From: a virus
IMG/VR virus record: IMGVR_UViG_3300009155_000018
Location: 1-34,244 of that record
Reading direction: 5' to 3' (one strand)
Length of the DNA stretch: 34,244 nt
The position numbers and the translations under genes were made by a program. The first letter of the stretch is position 1. The number at the start of each line of letters is the position of its first letter. The notes beneath the pieces are model-generated. The model was not told the origin of the DNA. It saw nothing but the letters and a program-made list of their open reading frames with translations, and made no database searches. Below, piece after piece: positions 8,132 through 12,905 of the stretch.

Positions 8132-8498
8132 CCGAACCTCCTGAATCAAACAACTGTCCAAACTGTGTAGCGGTGCGCAGGGCAAGATCTGCCGAAATCA
8201 GTTGCAGGGCTTCGTCGTGATCTCTACAGCGATACACCAGTCTAGCTCTGCTGTCGGCGCTGGCCACAGCAGCACCTTCTCTAGTGCGCCTGTCAGTTCT
8301 TTTAAGATCTGAATACACACCCCAGCTGTCATCCGCATGACATACCTGATCCCAGCCCGATCGTTTAAAATTCTTGAATGTGTTGTCACAGGTCATTTCC
8401 CATTCGGTGCCGTCATCAATACAGTAGAATGTGAGTCGCCACATGGTAGTGCCGTTTTTGCCTGGTTGTTGGTCCTGTCGAAATAAGATGTATTCCAT
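8118..8498 (-). CDS. Hypothetical small protein
   Basis: 126 residues from the ATG at 8498. AAAGG about nine bases upstream gives a usable ribosome site. The N-terminus (MEYILFRQDQQPGKNGTTMW) looks like a beta-hairpin, followed by an acidic and aromatic middle and a helical Ala/Asp/Arg-rich C-terminus. It overlaps the next leftward gene by 14 bases. No family is recognised. A TAAATA motif at 8524-8529 (minus strand) lies 25 nt before its start, so it may begin a late leftward transcript. Confidence 0.6.
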   Translation of the reverse strand: MEYILFRQDQQPGKNGTTMWRLTFYCIDDGTEWEMTCDNTFKNFKRSGWDQVCHADDSWGVYSDLKRTDRRTREGAAVASADSRARLVYRCRDHDEALQLISADLALRTATQFGQLFDSGGSDART

Positions 8499-8523
8499 AC
8501 TATGCCTTTCTTGTCTATACTGT

Positions 8524-8529
8524 TATTTA
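8524..8529 (-). promoter_or_regulatory. CTAAATAA late-type motif before the 8498 gene
   Basis: On the minus strand the sequence reads GTGCTAAATAACAG. TAAATA ends 25 nt before the ATG at 8498, the same spacing as at 1905. It is one of seven sites with the longer form CTAAATA. Promoter function is inferred from recurrence and position. Confidence 0.5.
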
Positions 8530-8553
8530 GCACAATGATAAATTAAAGGAGAT

Positions 8554-8748
8554 TTATCGTCTTAATTTGGGATTGCGACGTTGTAATTCCACAGCAAACA
8601 TTGTGGCCATACCACGATCACGCCAATTGATCACACACCATCGCAAATAATTTTCAGGAAGATCCTTAAGGAAAAAACCCTTATACTTGCCATATGGCAT
8701 CTTGGTCAGTTGGTATTCTTGATATTTCATAAGTTGATAATAACACAT
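8554..8748 (-). CDS. DUF3820-like small protein
   Basis: 64 residues from the ATG at 8748. A second ATG at 8730 would give 58 residues. Neither has a clear Shine-Dalgarno. The core (KMPYGKYKGFFLKDLPENYL, then RWCV) matches the DUF3820 pattern MPFGKYKG-x-L-x-x-(L/V)P-xxYL-xW, found in small bacterial and phage proteins and at the ends of some exonucleases. Function is unknown. It is first in the leftward cluster. Its 5' leader contains two stable hairpins, and a CTAAATAA motif lies 59 nt upstream. Confidence 0.7.
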   Translation of the reverse strand: MCYYQLMKYQEYQLTKMPYGKYKGFFLKDLPENYLRWCVINWRDRGMATMFAVELQRRNPKLRR

Positions 8749-8752
8749 TCGG

Positions 8753-8793
8753 AGATCTCTTGCGAGATCTATTGAGCAACTTCGTAGCTCAAT
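8753..8793. promoter_or_regulatory. Two tandem hairpins in the leader of the DUF3820-like gene
   Basis: AGATCTC (8753-8759) pairs with GAGATCT (8764-8770) around TTGC. Directly adjacent, ATTGAGC (8771-8777) pairs with GCTCAAT (8787-8793) around nine bases. On the plus strand they are followed by a T-rich run (8794-8812), so they may stop rightward transcription. On the minus strand they lie in the 5' leader of the 8748 gene and could control its translation. Confidence 0.5.
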
Positions 8794-8807
8794 TGTTTTC
8801 TTTTTAT

Positions 8808-8813
8808 TATTTA
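8808..8813 (-). promoter_or_regulatory. CTAAATAA late-type motif before the 8748 gene
   Basis: The minus strand reads ATCTCTAAATAATAAAAAG. TAAATA ends 59 nt before the ATG at 8748, leaving a leader with two hairpins. Compare 61 nt at the 14075 gene, which also has a hairpin in its leader. Confidence 0.45.
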
Positions 8814-8844
8814 GAGATCATTTGACAGATAGATTGATCAGAGT

Positions 8845-8865
8845 GCCACTATCCGAAATAGTGGC
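8845..8865. other. Perfect 8-bp stem-loop
   Basis: GCCACTAT (8845-8852) pairs perfectly with ATAGTGGC (8858-8865) around CCGAA. There is no T run on either side, so it is not an ordinary terminator. It may be a protein-binding site or part of a structured RNA. Confidence 0.55.
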
Positions 8866-8900
8866 GCATCTTTGACGAGTGAGTTGCTCGGTCGTTGCCA

Positions 8901-8957
8901 GCAGGTGTTTGCAAGTATTCGAAGTATTGCTTGGGCTCAACGCTTGCCCGGACCTGC
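8901..8957 (+). other. Predicted branched RNA/DNA fold
   Basis: GCAGGT (8901-8906) can pair with ACCTGC (8952-8957), enclosing two hairpins: CAAGTA with TGCTTG (8912-8917/8928-8933, one G-U pair) and GGGC with GCCC (8933-8936/8946-8949, the first G shared with the previous stem). GATTTTTAAG follows. The arrangement resembles a small three-way junction. The pairing was found by eye and no family is recognised. Confidence 0.35.
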
Positions 8958-9092
8958 CGCGATTTTTAAGAGAACATCTCAGTGGCTGTTTGTTCTCATA
9001 GCAATAGTAATCTTCTAACCATTCCGATCACGCAAATCGTCATCCGTTCGTCAGGGTTCTCAACTAATGGGACTATTCTTTCAGGCTACTCT

Positions 9093-9215
9093 TCAGTAGT
9101 GCGCAAAAGCCACTGTGTAGATATCAGCGAATTGGTTGCCGTCACACATCAGAACGGATTCACCAGCACAATTGTTATTCGGCGTGCCAACCTTGTCTAC
9201 ATAATCGATCTCCAC
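9093..9215 (-). CDS. Possible 40-residue protein with GTG start (tentative)
   Basis: A leftward frame starts with GTG at 9215, three bases after a CTAAATAA motif, and runs 40 codons to TGA. The product (MEIDYVDKVGTPNNNCAGES..., ending VAFAHY) is acidic and compositionally protein-like. There is no Shine-Dalgarno, as at other genes directly behind this motif. It could equally be chance in a structured region. Confidence 0.25.
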   Translation of the reverse strand: MEIDYVDKVGTPNNNCAGESVLMCDGNQFADIYTVAFAHY

Positions 9216-9218
9216 TGT

Positions 9219-9224
9219 TATTTA
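9219..9224 (-). promoter_or_regulatory. CTAAATAA late-type motif, leftward, inside the intergenic region
   Basis: The minus strand reads TTGACTAAATAACAGTGG. No large gene follows for 470 bases leftward. If active, it would transcribe the hairpin-rich region 9215-8815 as a leader or a non-coding RNA. Confidence 0.4.
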
Positions 9225-9232
9225 GTCAAGTC

Positions 9233-9264
9233 AAAAAAAAGCACTATATTTCTATAGTGCTTTT
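9233..9264. terminator. Bidirectional intrinsic terminator
   Basis: A perfect 8-bp stem GCACTATA/TATAGTGC (9241-9248/9253-9260) with loop TTTC is flanked by eight A's on the left and TTTT on the right. Read leftward, the hairpin is followed by eight U's, a strong terminator. Read rightward there are only four U's, so it is weaker. Confidence 0.85.
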
Positions 9265-9352
9265 CCCGCCGTTCGGTTTTGAAGTTGGAGACTTAAATGT
9301 AGATAGGCTGTGTGCATGGCACCTTGATTAACTAGAAAAAGGATCTCCTGCA
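9233..9352 (-). ncRNA. Candidate small leftward RNA between a late-type motif and a terminator
   Basis: A minus-strand CTAAATAC motif (9359-9364) and a strong U8 terminator (9241-9260 stem, tail to 9233) bracket a transcript of roughly 115-120 nt. GTGTGCA (9355-9349) can pair with TGCACAC (9316-9310), although the 5' arm may begin before the transcript start. A 21-codon frame (ATG at 9317, TAG at 9252) lies inside with AAGGT too close to the start codon. A non-coding RNA seems likelier than a peptide gene, but both are unproven. Confidence 0.35.
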
Positions 9353-9358
9353 CACAAG

Positions 9359-9364
9359 TATTTA
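9359..9364 (-). promoter_or_regulatory. CTAAATAC late-type motif, leftward
   Basis: The minus strand reads CGTGCTAAATACTTGTG. It is similar to the site at 8524-8529 (GTGCTAAATAAC). It lies about 115 bp upstream of a strong leftward terminator with no sizeable gene between, hence the small-RNA suggestion. Confidence 0.4.
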
Positions 9365-9373
9365 GCACGGCGT

Positions 9374-9401
9374 GTGTTGTTGTAAAAAAACAACACTTTT
9401 T
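9374..9401 (+). terminator. Intrinsic terminator upstream of the first early promoter
   Basis: GTGTTGTT (9374-9381) pairs with AACAACAC (9389-9396) around GTAAAAA and is followed by TTTTT (9397-9401). It lies eight bases before the -35 of promoter P1. It would insulate the early unit from upstream rightward transcription. Confidence 0.7.
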
Positions 9402-9408
9402 CGGACGG

Positions 9409-9437
9409 TTGACCAGGAATAACCCTTTTGTTATACT
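9409..9437 (+). promoter_or_regulatory. Early promoter P1 (sigma-70 type, extended -10)
   Basis: -35 TTGACC (9409-9414), 17-nt spacer, -10 TATACT (9432-9437) preceded by TGT, an extended -10. Start of transcription is expected near 9444, followed by TTGGAG and the ATG at 9467. It is one of four sites with the same architecture in the window. Confidence 0.88.
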
Positions 9438-9466
9438 GTTAACACTTAAACAACTTGGAGTAGCAA

Positions 9467-9940
9467 ATGGTCGCAGTGACAGTCAAAGGTCGTAGTGGTG
9501 TTAAGTTTTATATGGTATCTAATACTAATACTAACAATACTAACACAACCGCAAGTGCGCCCAGTTCGTGGGCAATCTGCAAACGATTTAAATTGAATCC
9601 CAACACCTTGAGTGATCAGCCCTACAATCCAGACTTCTATCGTGAGATGATCAGATCTGGCAGTATTGAAGGTGCCAAAATCCAAAACTGGGACCCTGCA
9701 GACGGTGTGGGTATTCGCACCATCCAGACCATGCTACACCTACAGACCAACTACAATGCTTTGCTGATGCGTGGTTTCTATCGCCAGCCGTTGACAGTGG
9801 TAGAATCCGCTTTGCGCAACTGGTATGAGGAGATTGCTCGTGATTTTCCAGCCTACGCTCGTTTTTGCACCGCAGAATATCACCGCCACATTCGTCGTTA
9901 TGAACAGGGCTTGGGACACAATTTTAAATTTGTTGCGTAA
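9467..9940 (+). CDS. Putative early protein, unknown, 157 residues
   Basis: 157 residues from the ATG at 9467; GGAG eight bases upstream supports the start. A variable Asn/Thr-rich stretch (residues about 18-30) precedes a basic, aromatic-rich helical body (IRTIQTMLHLQTNYNALLM, then RNWYEEIARDFPAYARF). It is the largest product of the early block and the first gene behind P1. Early phage proteins of this size often alter host functions or drive replication or transcription switching. Because no replication or sigma gene is recognised elsewhere, this is the first candidate for such a role. No family is recognised. Confidence 0.75.
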   Translation: MVAVTVKGRSGVKFYMVSNTNTNNTNTTASAPSSWAICKRFKLNPNTLSDQPYNPDFYREMIRSGSIEGAKIQNWDPADGVGIRTIQTMLHLQTNYNALLMRGFYRQPLTVVESALRNWYEEIARDFPAYARFCTAEYHRHIRRYEQGLGHNFKFVA

Positions 9941-9957
9941 ACACAACACTGGGCCCG

Positions 9958-9986
9958 TTGACACAAAATGGCCCATTTGTTATACT
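9958..9986 (+). promoter_or_regulatory. Early promoter P2 (sigma-70 type, extended -10)
   Basis: -35 TTGACA (9958-9963, consensus), 17-nt spacer, -10 TATACT (9981-9986) with TGT before it. It drives the coupled genes from 10021. The spacer shares ATGGCCCATTTGT with no other promoter, so only the core elements are conserved. Confidence 0.9.
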
Positions 9987-10020
9987 ATACACTTATTAAC
10001 AACGCTTCAAGGAGCATGAG

Positions 10021-10260
10021 ATGACACACACAGACTACATGGCAGAGTTTCCGCAATATGTTTTGAGTTTTTACGGTGCCAACGGCCTGTATGATTACAA
10101 CTTTACCCTGGACGAAATCCAAAAGGCCATTGAGATCCGTCGGGCACATCCAACTCTGGCTCACATTCCTTTTGATGCTGATAGTTTTGATCGCGAATAT
10201 GTTCGCGACATTGTGTTTAAAATGCGTGATCCCAACGCTGACACAGAATACAATGTTTAA
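10021..10260 (+). CDS. Putative early protein, unknown, 79 residues
   Basis: 79 residues, acidic and Tyr-rich (YMAEFPQYVLSFYGANGLYDY at the N-terminus), with a C-terminal half of alternating charge. AAGGAG lies 12-13 nt before the ATG at 10021, a slightly long spacing. It is first behind promoter P2. No family is recognised. Confidence 0.72.
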   Translation: MTHTDYMAEFPQYVLSFYGANGLYDYNFTLDEIQKAIEIRRAHPTLAHIPFDADSFDREYVRDIVFKMRDPNADTEYNV

Positions 10261-10272
10261 GAAGGCCGCAGA

Positions 10273-10461
10273 ATGAAATACACTATTTTTGGTCAATATC
10301 ACAAGCGTATAGAGACTGTGAAATTTAGCACACTGAAAGAACTTGCCCAGTATCTCAACCAGGAGTATACGGTTGAAGACCTATGTTGCGTAGAAGACGC
10401 AGATGGGTTTGGATACAATGCTGTTGATTTGGTAGATGAAGAATTGGAGGCCGCAGAATGA
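10273..10461 (+). CDS. Putative early protein, unknown, 62 residues, ends ELEAAE
   Basis: 62 residues, strongly acidic at the C-terminus (EDADGFGYNAVDLVDEELEAAE). AAGG before the ATG serves as ribosome site and belongs to the shared GGCCGCAGAATGAA junction. The N-terminal MKYTIFGQYHKRIETVKFST is a likely beta-hairpin. Its last four bases overlap the next start (ATGA). No family is recognised. Confidence 0.7.
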   Translation: MKYTIFGQYHKRIETVKFSTLKELAQYLNQEYTVEDLCCVEDADGFGYNAVDLVDEELEAAE

Positions 10462-10651
10462 ACGAATTACAATTTTTAATTGTTAAAAGCAATCAATATC
10501 TTGACGAACTTGCTCAAGAAAATGATTACGCAGATTGGGTATCATATTGTCAAGCACAAGAATTGGATAATGACTTTAAACAAGTATGCTTTGACAATGC
10601 TACAGATTGGGCCAAAGAACTTTGGAATGAATTGGAGGCCGCAGAATGAAC
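10441..10651 (+). repeat. Duplicated stop/ribosome-site/start junction (23 bp, two perfect copies)
   Basis: The same 23 bases occur at 10441-10463 and 10629-10651. Each encodes the end of one gene (ELEAAE, stop), carries GGAGG as ribosome site and contains the overlapping ATGA of the next gene. A third, shorter relative (GGCCGCAGAATGAA, 14 bases) lies at 10264-10277. The junction seems to have been copied as a unit. Confidence 0.9.
10458..10649 (+). CDS. Putative early protein, unknown, 63 residues, ends ELEAAE
   Basis: 63 residues, acidic and helical (DELAQENDYADWVSYCQAQE). It begins in the ATGA overlap with the previous gene, and GGAGG upstream lies within that gene. It shares only its last residues (ELEAAE) with the neighbour, because of the duplicated junction. 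The bodies are not obviously homologous. No family is recognised. Confidence 0.7.
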   Translation: MNELQFLIVKSNQYLDELAQENDYADWVSYCQAQELDNDFKQVCFDNATDWAKELWNELEAAE

Positions 10652-10837
10652 TTTGAACAACTGAAACTACAAATGCACATGCGACGCCTTTACGAACAAC
10701 AGGGTGTTATGGCGGCAGAACTGATGATTGTGGATGCTTTTCTGCGCGAGCAAGCCAGGCATGACAGAATTCGACAACTTCAACAGGACGCAGATAATCA
10801 CGCTCGCCCAGCAGGATCCAAACACCCGTGCGTCTAG
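10646..10837 (+). CDS. Putative early protein, unknown, 63 residues
   Basis: 63 residues, helical and Gln/Arg-rich (MHMRRLYEQQGVMAAELMIV, then REQARHDRIRQLQQDADNHA). Its start lies in the second duplicated ATGA junction with GGAGG upstream. It is the last gene of the coupled trio behind P2. An opposite-strand frame overlaps it but lacks the coupling signals. No family is recognised. Confidence 0.65.
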   Translation: MNFEQLKLQMHMRRLYEQQGVMAAELMIVDAFLREQARHDRIRQLQQDADNHARPAGSKHPCV

Positions 10838-10889
10838 ACCAAACTTGACGGCGTAGTTTCAAAGGTTTGGGTTTTCTTGCAGGCATGGT

Positions 10890-10895
10890 TAAATA
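10890..10895 (+). promoter_or_regulatory. TAAATA late-type motif before the 10918 gene
   Basis: The context is ATGGTTAAATAGTTATC. The motif lies 22 nt before the ATG at 10918, close to the 21 nt seen at the portal gene. GGTTA (10887-10891) can pair with TAACC (10902-10906), so the motif partly overlaps a small hairpin. Confidence 0.4.
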
Positions 10896-10917
10896 GTTAT
10901 CTAACCCAGGAAACCCT

Positions 10918-11070
10918 ATGGCCCATTTGGACATGCCCGCATTGATTGAACGATTGCGAACCAATCAACCCTTGAGCGTGATAGAACGTGAGTTTTTGGC
11001 ACAGGTATGCGAACGCATGTATAGCACAACCGAACTGGATTACCTGACCCAAAGGACAACTATACAATGA
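10918..11070 (+). CDS. Small protein, unknown, 50 residues
   Basis: 50 residues (MAHLDMPALIERLRTNQPLS..., ending LTQRTTIQ). AGGAA lies eight bases before the ATG. Amphipathic helices are likely. Its stop overlaps the next ATG (ATGA). It is too short for family recognition. The clear ribosome site and coupling support it as real. Confidence 0.6.
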   Translation: MAHLDMPALIERLRTNQPLSVIEREFLAQVCERMYSTTELDYLTQRTTIQ

Positions 11071-11162
11071 ATTTGAATCAAGAACCCCACAACGGACCTG
11101 GTCCGGTGCGTGTGCCCAACCGCAAACGATATCCCAATCCCAATCCTTTACCACAACGGTAA
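11067..11162 (+). CDS. Very small basic Pro/Asn-rich protein, 31 residues
   Basis: 31 residues (MNLNQEPHNGPGPVRVPNRK..., ending NPNPLPQR), unstructured and basic. It starts inside the ATGA overlap with the previous gene and ends 14 bases before the -35 of P3. The coupling supports translation. Function is unknown. Confidence 0.45.
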   Translation: MNLNQEPHNGPGPVRVPNRKRYPNPNPLPQR

Positions 11163-11176
11163 TTTTGCCGAACTGA

Positions 11177-11205
11177 TTGACTGTGCCGCCACGACCTGTT
11201 ATACT
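11177..11205 (+). promoter_or_regulatory. Early promoter P3 (sigma-70 type, extended -10)
   Basis: -35 TTGACT (11177-11182), 17-nt spacer, -10 TATACT (11200-11205) with TGT before it. It drives the single gene at 11242, which ends in tandem terminators. Confidence 0.87.
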
Positions 11206-11241
11206 ATAAGCATAGTTTAACTTAAAGAGGAGGCAAAAACT

Positions 11242-11445
11242 ATGAAAACATTTACAGGCGCAGAACACGAAGCATTAGAAGGTCTAAGCTCAATTGTTGA
11301 AATTGCCAATGCAATCAGTGAGTTGGATATGAATCCAAAAGATCATTATGATGGAATGACAACTCCAGATCACTTGTATAATATAAGTTATCATTTAGGA
11401 GAGATTGCAGAAGTTTTACAAAAGATAGAAGCAAAAATGAAATAA
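11242..11445 (+). CDS. Putative early protein, unknown, 67 residues
   Basis: 67 residues, acidic and helical (MKTFTGAEHEALEGLSSIVE..., then HLYNISYHLGEIAEVLQKIE). A strong AGGAGG lies 8-9 nt before the ATG, and promoter P3 lies just upstream, so high expression is expected. It forms a one-gene unit closed by terminators. Size, charge and strong early expression fit a host-interaction or anti-defence protein, but that is only inferred. No family is recognised. Confidence 0.75.
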   Translation: MKTFTGAEHEALEGLSSIVEIANAISELDMNPKDHYDGMTTPDHLYNISYHLGEIAEVLQKIEAKMK

Positions 11446-11448
11446 GCA

Positions 11449-11473
11449 GGGCCCGAAAGGGCCTTGTTGTTGA
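11449..11473 (+). terminator. Intrinsic terminator after the early block (first)
   Basis: GGCCC (11450-11454) and GGGCC (11459-11463) pair around a GAAA tetraloop, followed by TTGTTGTTG. The stem is short but GC-rich. The T run is interrupted, so it is weaker than the next terminator. Confidence 0.65.
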
Positions 11474-11477
11474 GATT

Positions 11478-11536
11478 AAAACCTCAAGCCTCCTCAGACT
11501 AAAAGGTTTTGGCCCACCTCCGAAGTGGGCTTTTTT
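11478..11536 (+). terminator. Intrinsic terminator after the early block (second, strong), with upstream hairpin
   Basis: GCCCAC (11512-11517) and GTGGGC (11525-11530) pair around seven bases and are followed by TTTTTT. Directly before it, AAAACCT (11478-11484) pairs with AGGTTTT (11504-11510). Together with the previous hairpin these close the early region and separate it from the late block. Confidence 0.88.
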
Positions 11537-11570
11537 GTATCGATTCGAGCCGCTCACGGAATCTTTATCA

Positions 11571-11576
11571 TAAATA
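11571..11576 (+). promoter_or_regulatory. TAAATA late-type motif, 6 nt before the 11583 start
   Basis: The context is ATCATAAATATCCTATATG. Only six bases separate TAAATA from the ATG and no Shine-Dalgarno fits. If TAAATA acts as a -10 element, the mRNA would begin at or beside the ATG. This is the first gene after the terminators, so a promoter is required here. Confidence 0.5.
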
Positions 11577-11582
11577 TCCTAT

Positions 11583-11942
11583 ATGAAAACAGATGCCAAG
11601 CCACGCTACCGCACACCCGCACCCACACGCGGTGGTGCCCGACCCGGTGCAGGCCGCCCCAAGGGTAGCACCACCAAGGTCACCTTGGAAGACCTTGTGG
11701 GTCACATTGAACACCATGTGGGCCGCAGCTTTGCAGAACAAGTGGCCATCAGCTATGCCGCAGCAATCAATCGTGCAGACCATGCCGGCGTAAGAGACTA
11801 TGAGAAGATCTTGCTGGCCAAAATGGTGTCAGACAAGACCGAAGTGGCGGTGGTCGAAAGTGAGGACCTGGTCACAGCACGTCAAACAGCATTCCAAGAA
11901 GCCCTGGCTAAACTGGCCAGTTTGAACGAATCAACTAAATAA
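11583..11942 (+). CDS. Putative terminase small subunit or DNA-binding packaging protein
   Basis: 119 residues. The N-terminus GGARPGAGRPKGST (17-30) is the basic AT-hook-like leader common at the start of phage small terminases and related DNA-binding proteins. Helical segments follow (LEDLVGHIEHHVGRSFAEQV and further). It opens the late rightward block. Terminase large subunit lies 3.5 kb downstream rather than adjacent, so the assignment is tentative. The 14881 gene next to it is the alternative. No ribosome site is visible; TAAATA lies six bases before the ATG. Confidence 0.55.
   Translation: MKTDAKPRYRTPAPTRGGARPGAGRPKGSTTKVTLEDLVGHIEHHVGRSFAEQVAISYAAAINRADHAGVRDYEKILLAKMVSDKTEVAVVESEDLVTARQTAFQEALAKLASLNESTK
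11936..11941 (+). promoter_or_regulatory. CTAAATAA late-type motif, 8 nt before the 11950 start
   Basis: The context is CAACTAAATAATAACATTATG. It overlaps the last codons and stop of the preceding gene (Thr-Lys-stop). The same CAACTAAATAA 11-mer recurs before the portal gene (17091) and the 22248 gene, where it is non-coding. That argues against explaining it as a simple stop-codon context. Confidence 0.45.
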
Positions 11943-11949
11943 TAACATT

Positions 11950-12138
11950 ATGCCACTAGACAAAAGCAAAAGCAAACGGGCCTTCCAAAAGAACATTTCG
12001 ACTGAAGTGGCCGCAGGTAAGCCTGTAAAACAAGCTGTGGCCATTGCGTATGCGGTGGCAGGTAAGAAAAAGAAAATGGGCGAGAAGATCAGTCGCACCA
12101 TGAAACAAGACAGCAAGTCCAAAGGAAAAACAAAATGA
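11950..12138 (+). CDS. Small basic Lys-rich protein (SKSKxAF-KN family)
   Basis: 62 residues. SKSKRAFQKNISTEVAAGKP followed by KQAVAIAYAV matches a widespread small phage/bacterial family (pattern SKSKEAFSKN-x-xxExxAGKPxKQAxAIAY) of unknown function. The C-terminal half is Lys-rich (KKKKMGEKISRTMKQDSKSK). There is no Shine-Dalgarno; CTAAATAA is eight bases upstream. Its stop overlaps the next ATG (ATGA). Nucleic-acid binding is plausible from charge. Confidence 0.75.
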   Translation: MPLDKSKSKRAFQKNISTEVAAGKPVKQAVAIAYAVAGKKKKMGEKISRTMKQDSKSKGKTK

Positions 12139-12539
12139 AAAAATCAATGACCACAGCTAGAACAGCGTCATGGCAGTATGATTCAGCAGACTATGCCGAC
12201 GGCATGAGCAACAAGGACCATCCTAGTTACAAGGCCTTGACCAAATACGCAGGCAATCCAAGCAAGCAACCAAGCGGATCACCAGACCATATCGACAAAG
12301 GACGTGGTCCAACAAAGGGCAACATGGGCTGTGGTGATGTAGGACCTGCATGTCCTCCATACAGTGCAGTGCCTGCTGTGCCTGCTCAAGGTTCAGTGCG
12401 TGATTCGATCAACCGTGGCGGCCAAGTCCGCACACCAGGTGGCACAAGAAATTGGATGCCTAGTTCAGGTCAGAATTACCGAGGCAATCCCGATTCAATC
12501 AATTCTGGACGTGGTCCAACCAAAGGGAATCAACAATAA
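12135..12539 (+). CDS. Gly/Pro/Asn-rich small protein with duplicated GRGPTKGN motif
   Basis: 134 residues, low complexity and probably disordered. Two similar blocks, AGNPSKQPSGSPDHIDKGRG and RGNPDSINSGRGPTKGN, carry the motif GRGPTKGN, once in the middle and once at the very C-terminus. A related KRGPTTGN occurs in the 13690 gene. It lies in the late block among virion-type genes. A structural or assembly-associated peptide is likely, but no family is known to me. Confidence 0.65.
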   Translation: MKKSMTTARTASWQYDSADYADGMSNKDHPSYKALTKYAGNPSKQPSGSPDHIDKGRGPTKGNMGCGDVGPACPPYSAVPAVPAQGSVRDSINRGGQVRTPGGTRNWMPSSGQNYRGNPDSINSGRGPTKGNQQ

Positions 12540-12904
12540 TGTCAACTGTGTTTAGACCTCTTGGTCCTACTACCTTTCTCAGTGCCAACACCGCCGGTGT
12601 GCAGGCCAACATTGTGAGTTCAGGTGCAGTGACCTCAACCTACTTGAAAATTGACAACATCAACAATGCCAATGTGGATGCATTTGTAAACTTTGGCACA
12701 GCCAATACTACCACAGCCACCATTGCCAATGCCACCTCAACTGGCAACAGCGTGGTAGTGCAACACAATGACACCATATATCTTGCCACAGCCAGCGGCT
12801 TTAACCAGTCTCCTGCAAACCAATTGTTTGTGGCCGGTATCACAAGTTCCGGCACAGCCAACTTGTATATCACACCAGTAGCAATCATTTCGTCAGGAAA
12901 CTAA
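12539..12904 (+). CDS. Putative small beta-rich virion protein
   Basis: 121 residues rich in Thr, Ser, Asn and Val with alternating beta strands and no Cys. Its start overlaps the previous stop by one base (TAATG). Composition and length resemble the 26804 product (109 residues). Both look like one beta-sandwich domain, as in head decoration or fibre-tip proteins. No catalytic residues are visible. Position before packaging genes and capsid favours a head-surface role, which is inferred. Confidence 0.6.
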   Translation: MSTVFRPLGPTTFLSANTAGVQANIVSSGAVTSTYLKIDNINNANVDAFVNFGTANTTTATIANATSTGNSVVVQHNDTIYLATASGFNQSPANQLFVAGITSSGTANLYITPVAIISSGN

Positions 12905-12905
12905 T

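Larger units (their letters stand above)
8749..9466. other. 718-bp intergenic control region between divergent blocks
   Basis: No convincing gene longer than about 40 codons is visible here. The region separates the leftward cluster from the rightward early genes. From left to right it holds two tandem hairpins (8753-8793), a minus-strand CTAAATAA (8808-8813), a perfect 8-bp hairpin (8845-8865), a branched fold (8901-8957), a minus-strand CTAAATAA (9219-9224), a bidirectional terminator (9233-9264), a minus-strand CTAAATAC (9359-9364), a plus-strand terminator (9374-9401) and the first early promoter (9409-9437). It is the obvious candidate site for a replication origin or for regulatory RNAs. 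An origin is inferred only from structure and from the lack of any other large gap. Confidence 0.7.

Noticed and set aside
8880-8960. Possible tRNA because of a TTCGAA loop
   Set aside because: No acceptor stem, D-arm or anticodon arm can be drawn around it, and the T-arm stem does not pair.
8982-9257. A 91-codon plus-strand frame across the intergenic region
   Set aside because: It starts with GTG in a hairpin, has no ribosome site, and its stop falls inside the terminator hairpin. It contains no Met codon and has no resemblance to a protein family.
10707-10885. A basic 59-residue minus-strand frame (starting MPARKPKPLKLRR)
   Set aside because: It overlaps the coupled plus-strand gene at 10646, has no evident ribosome site, and no promoter-like motif was seen for it. 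It remains a remote possibility.
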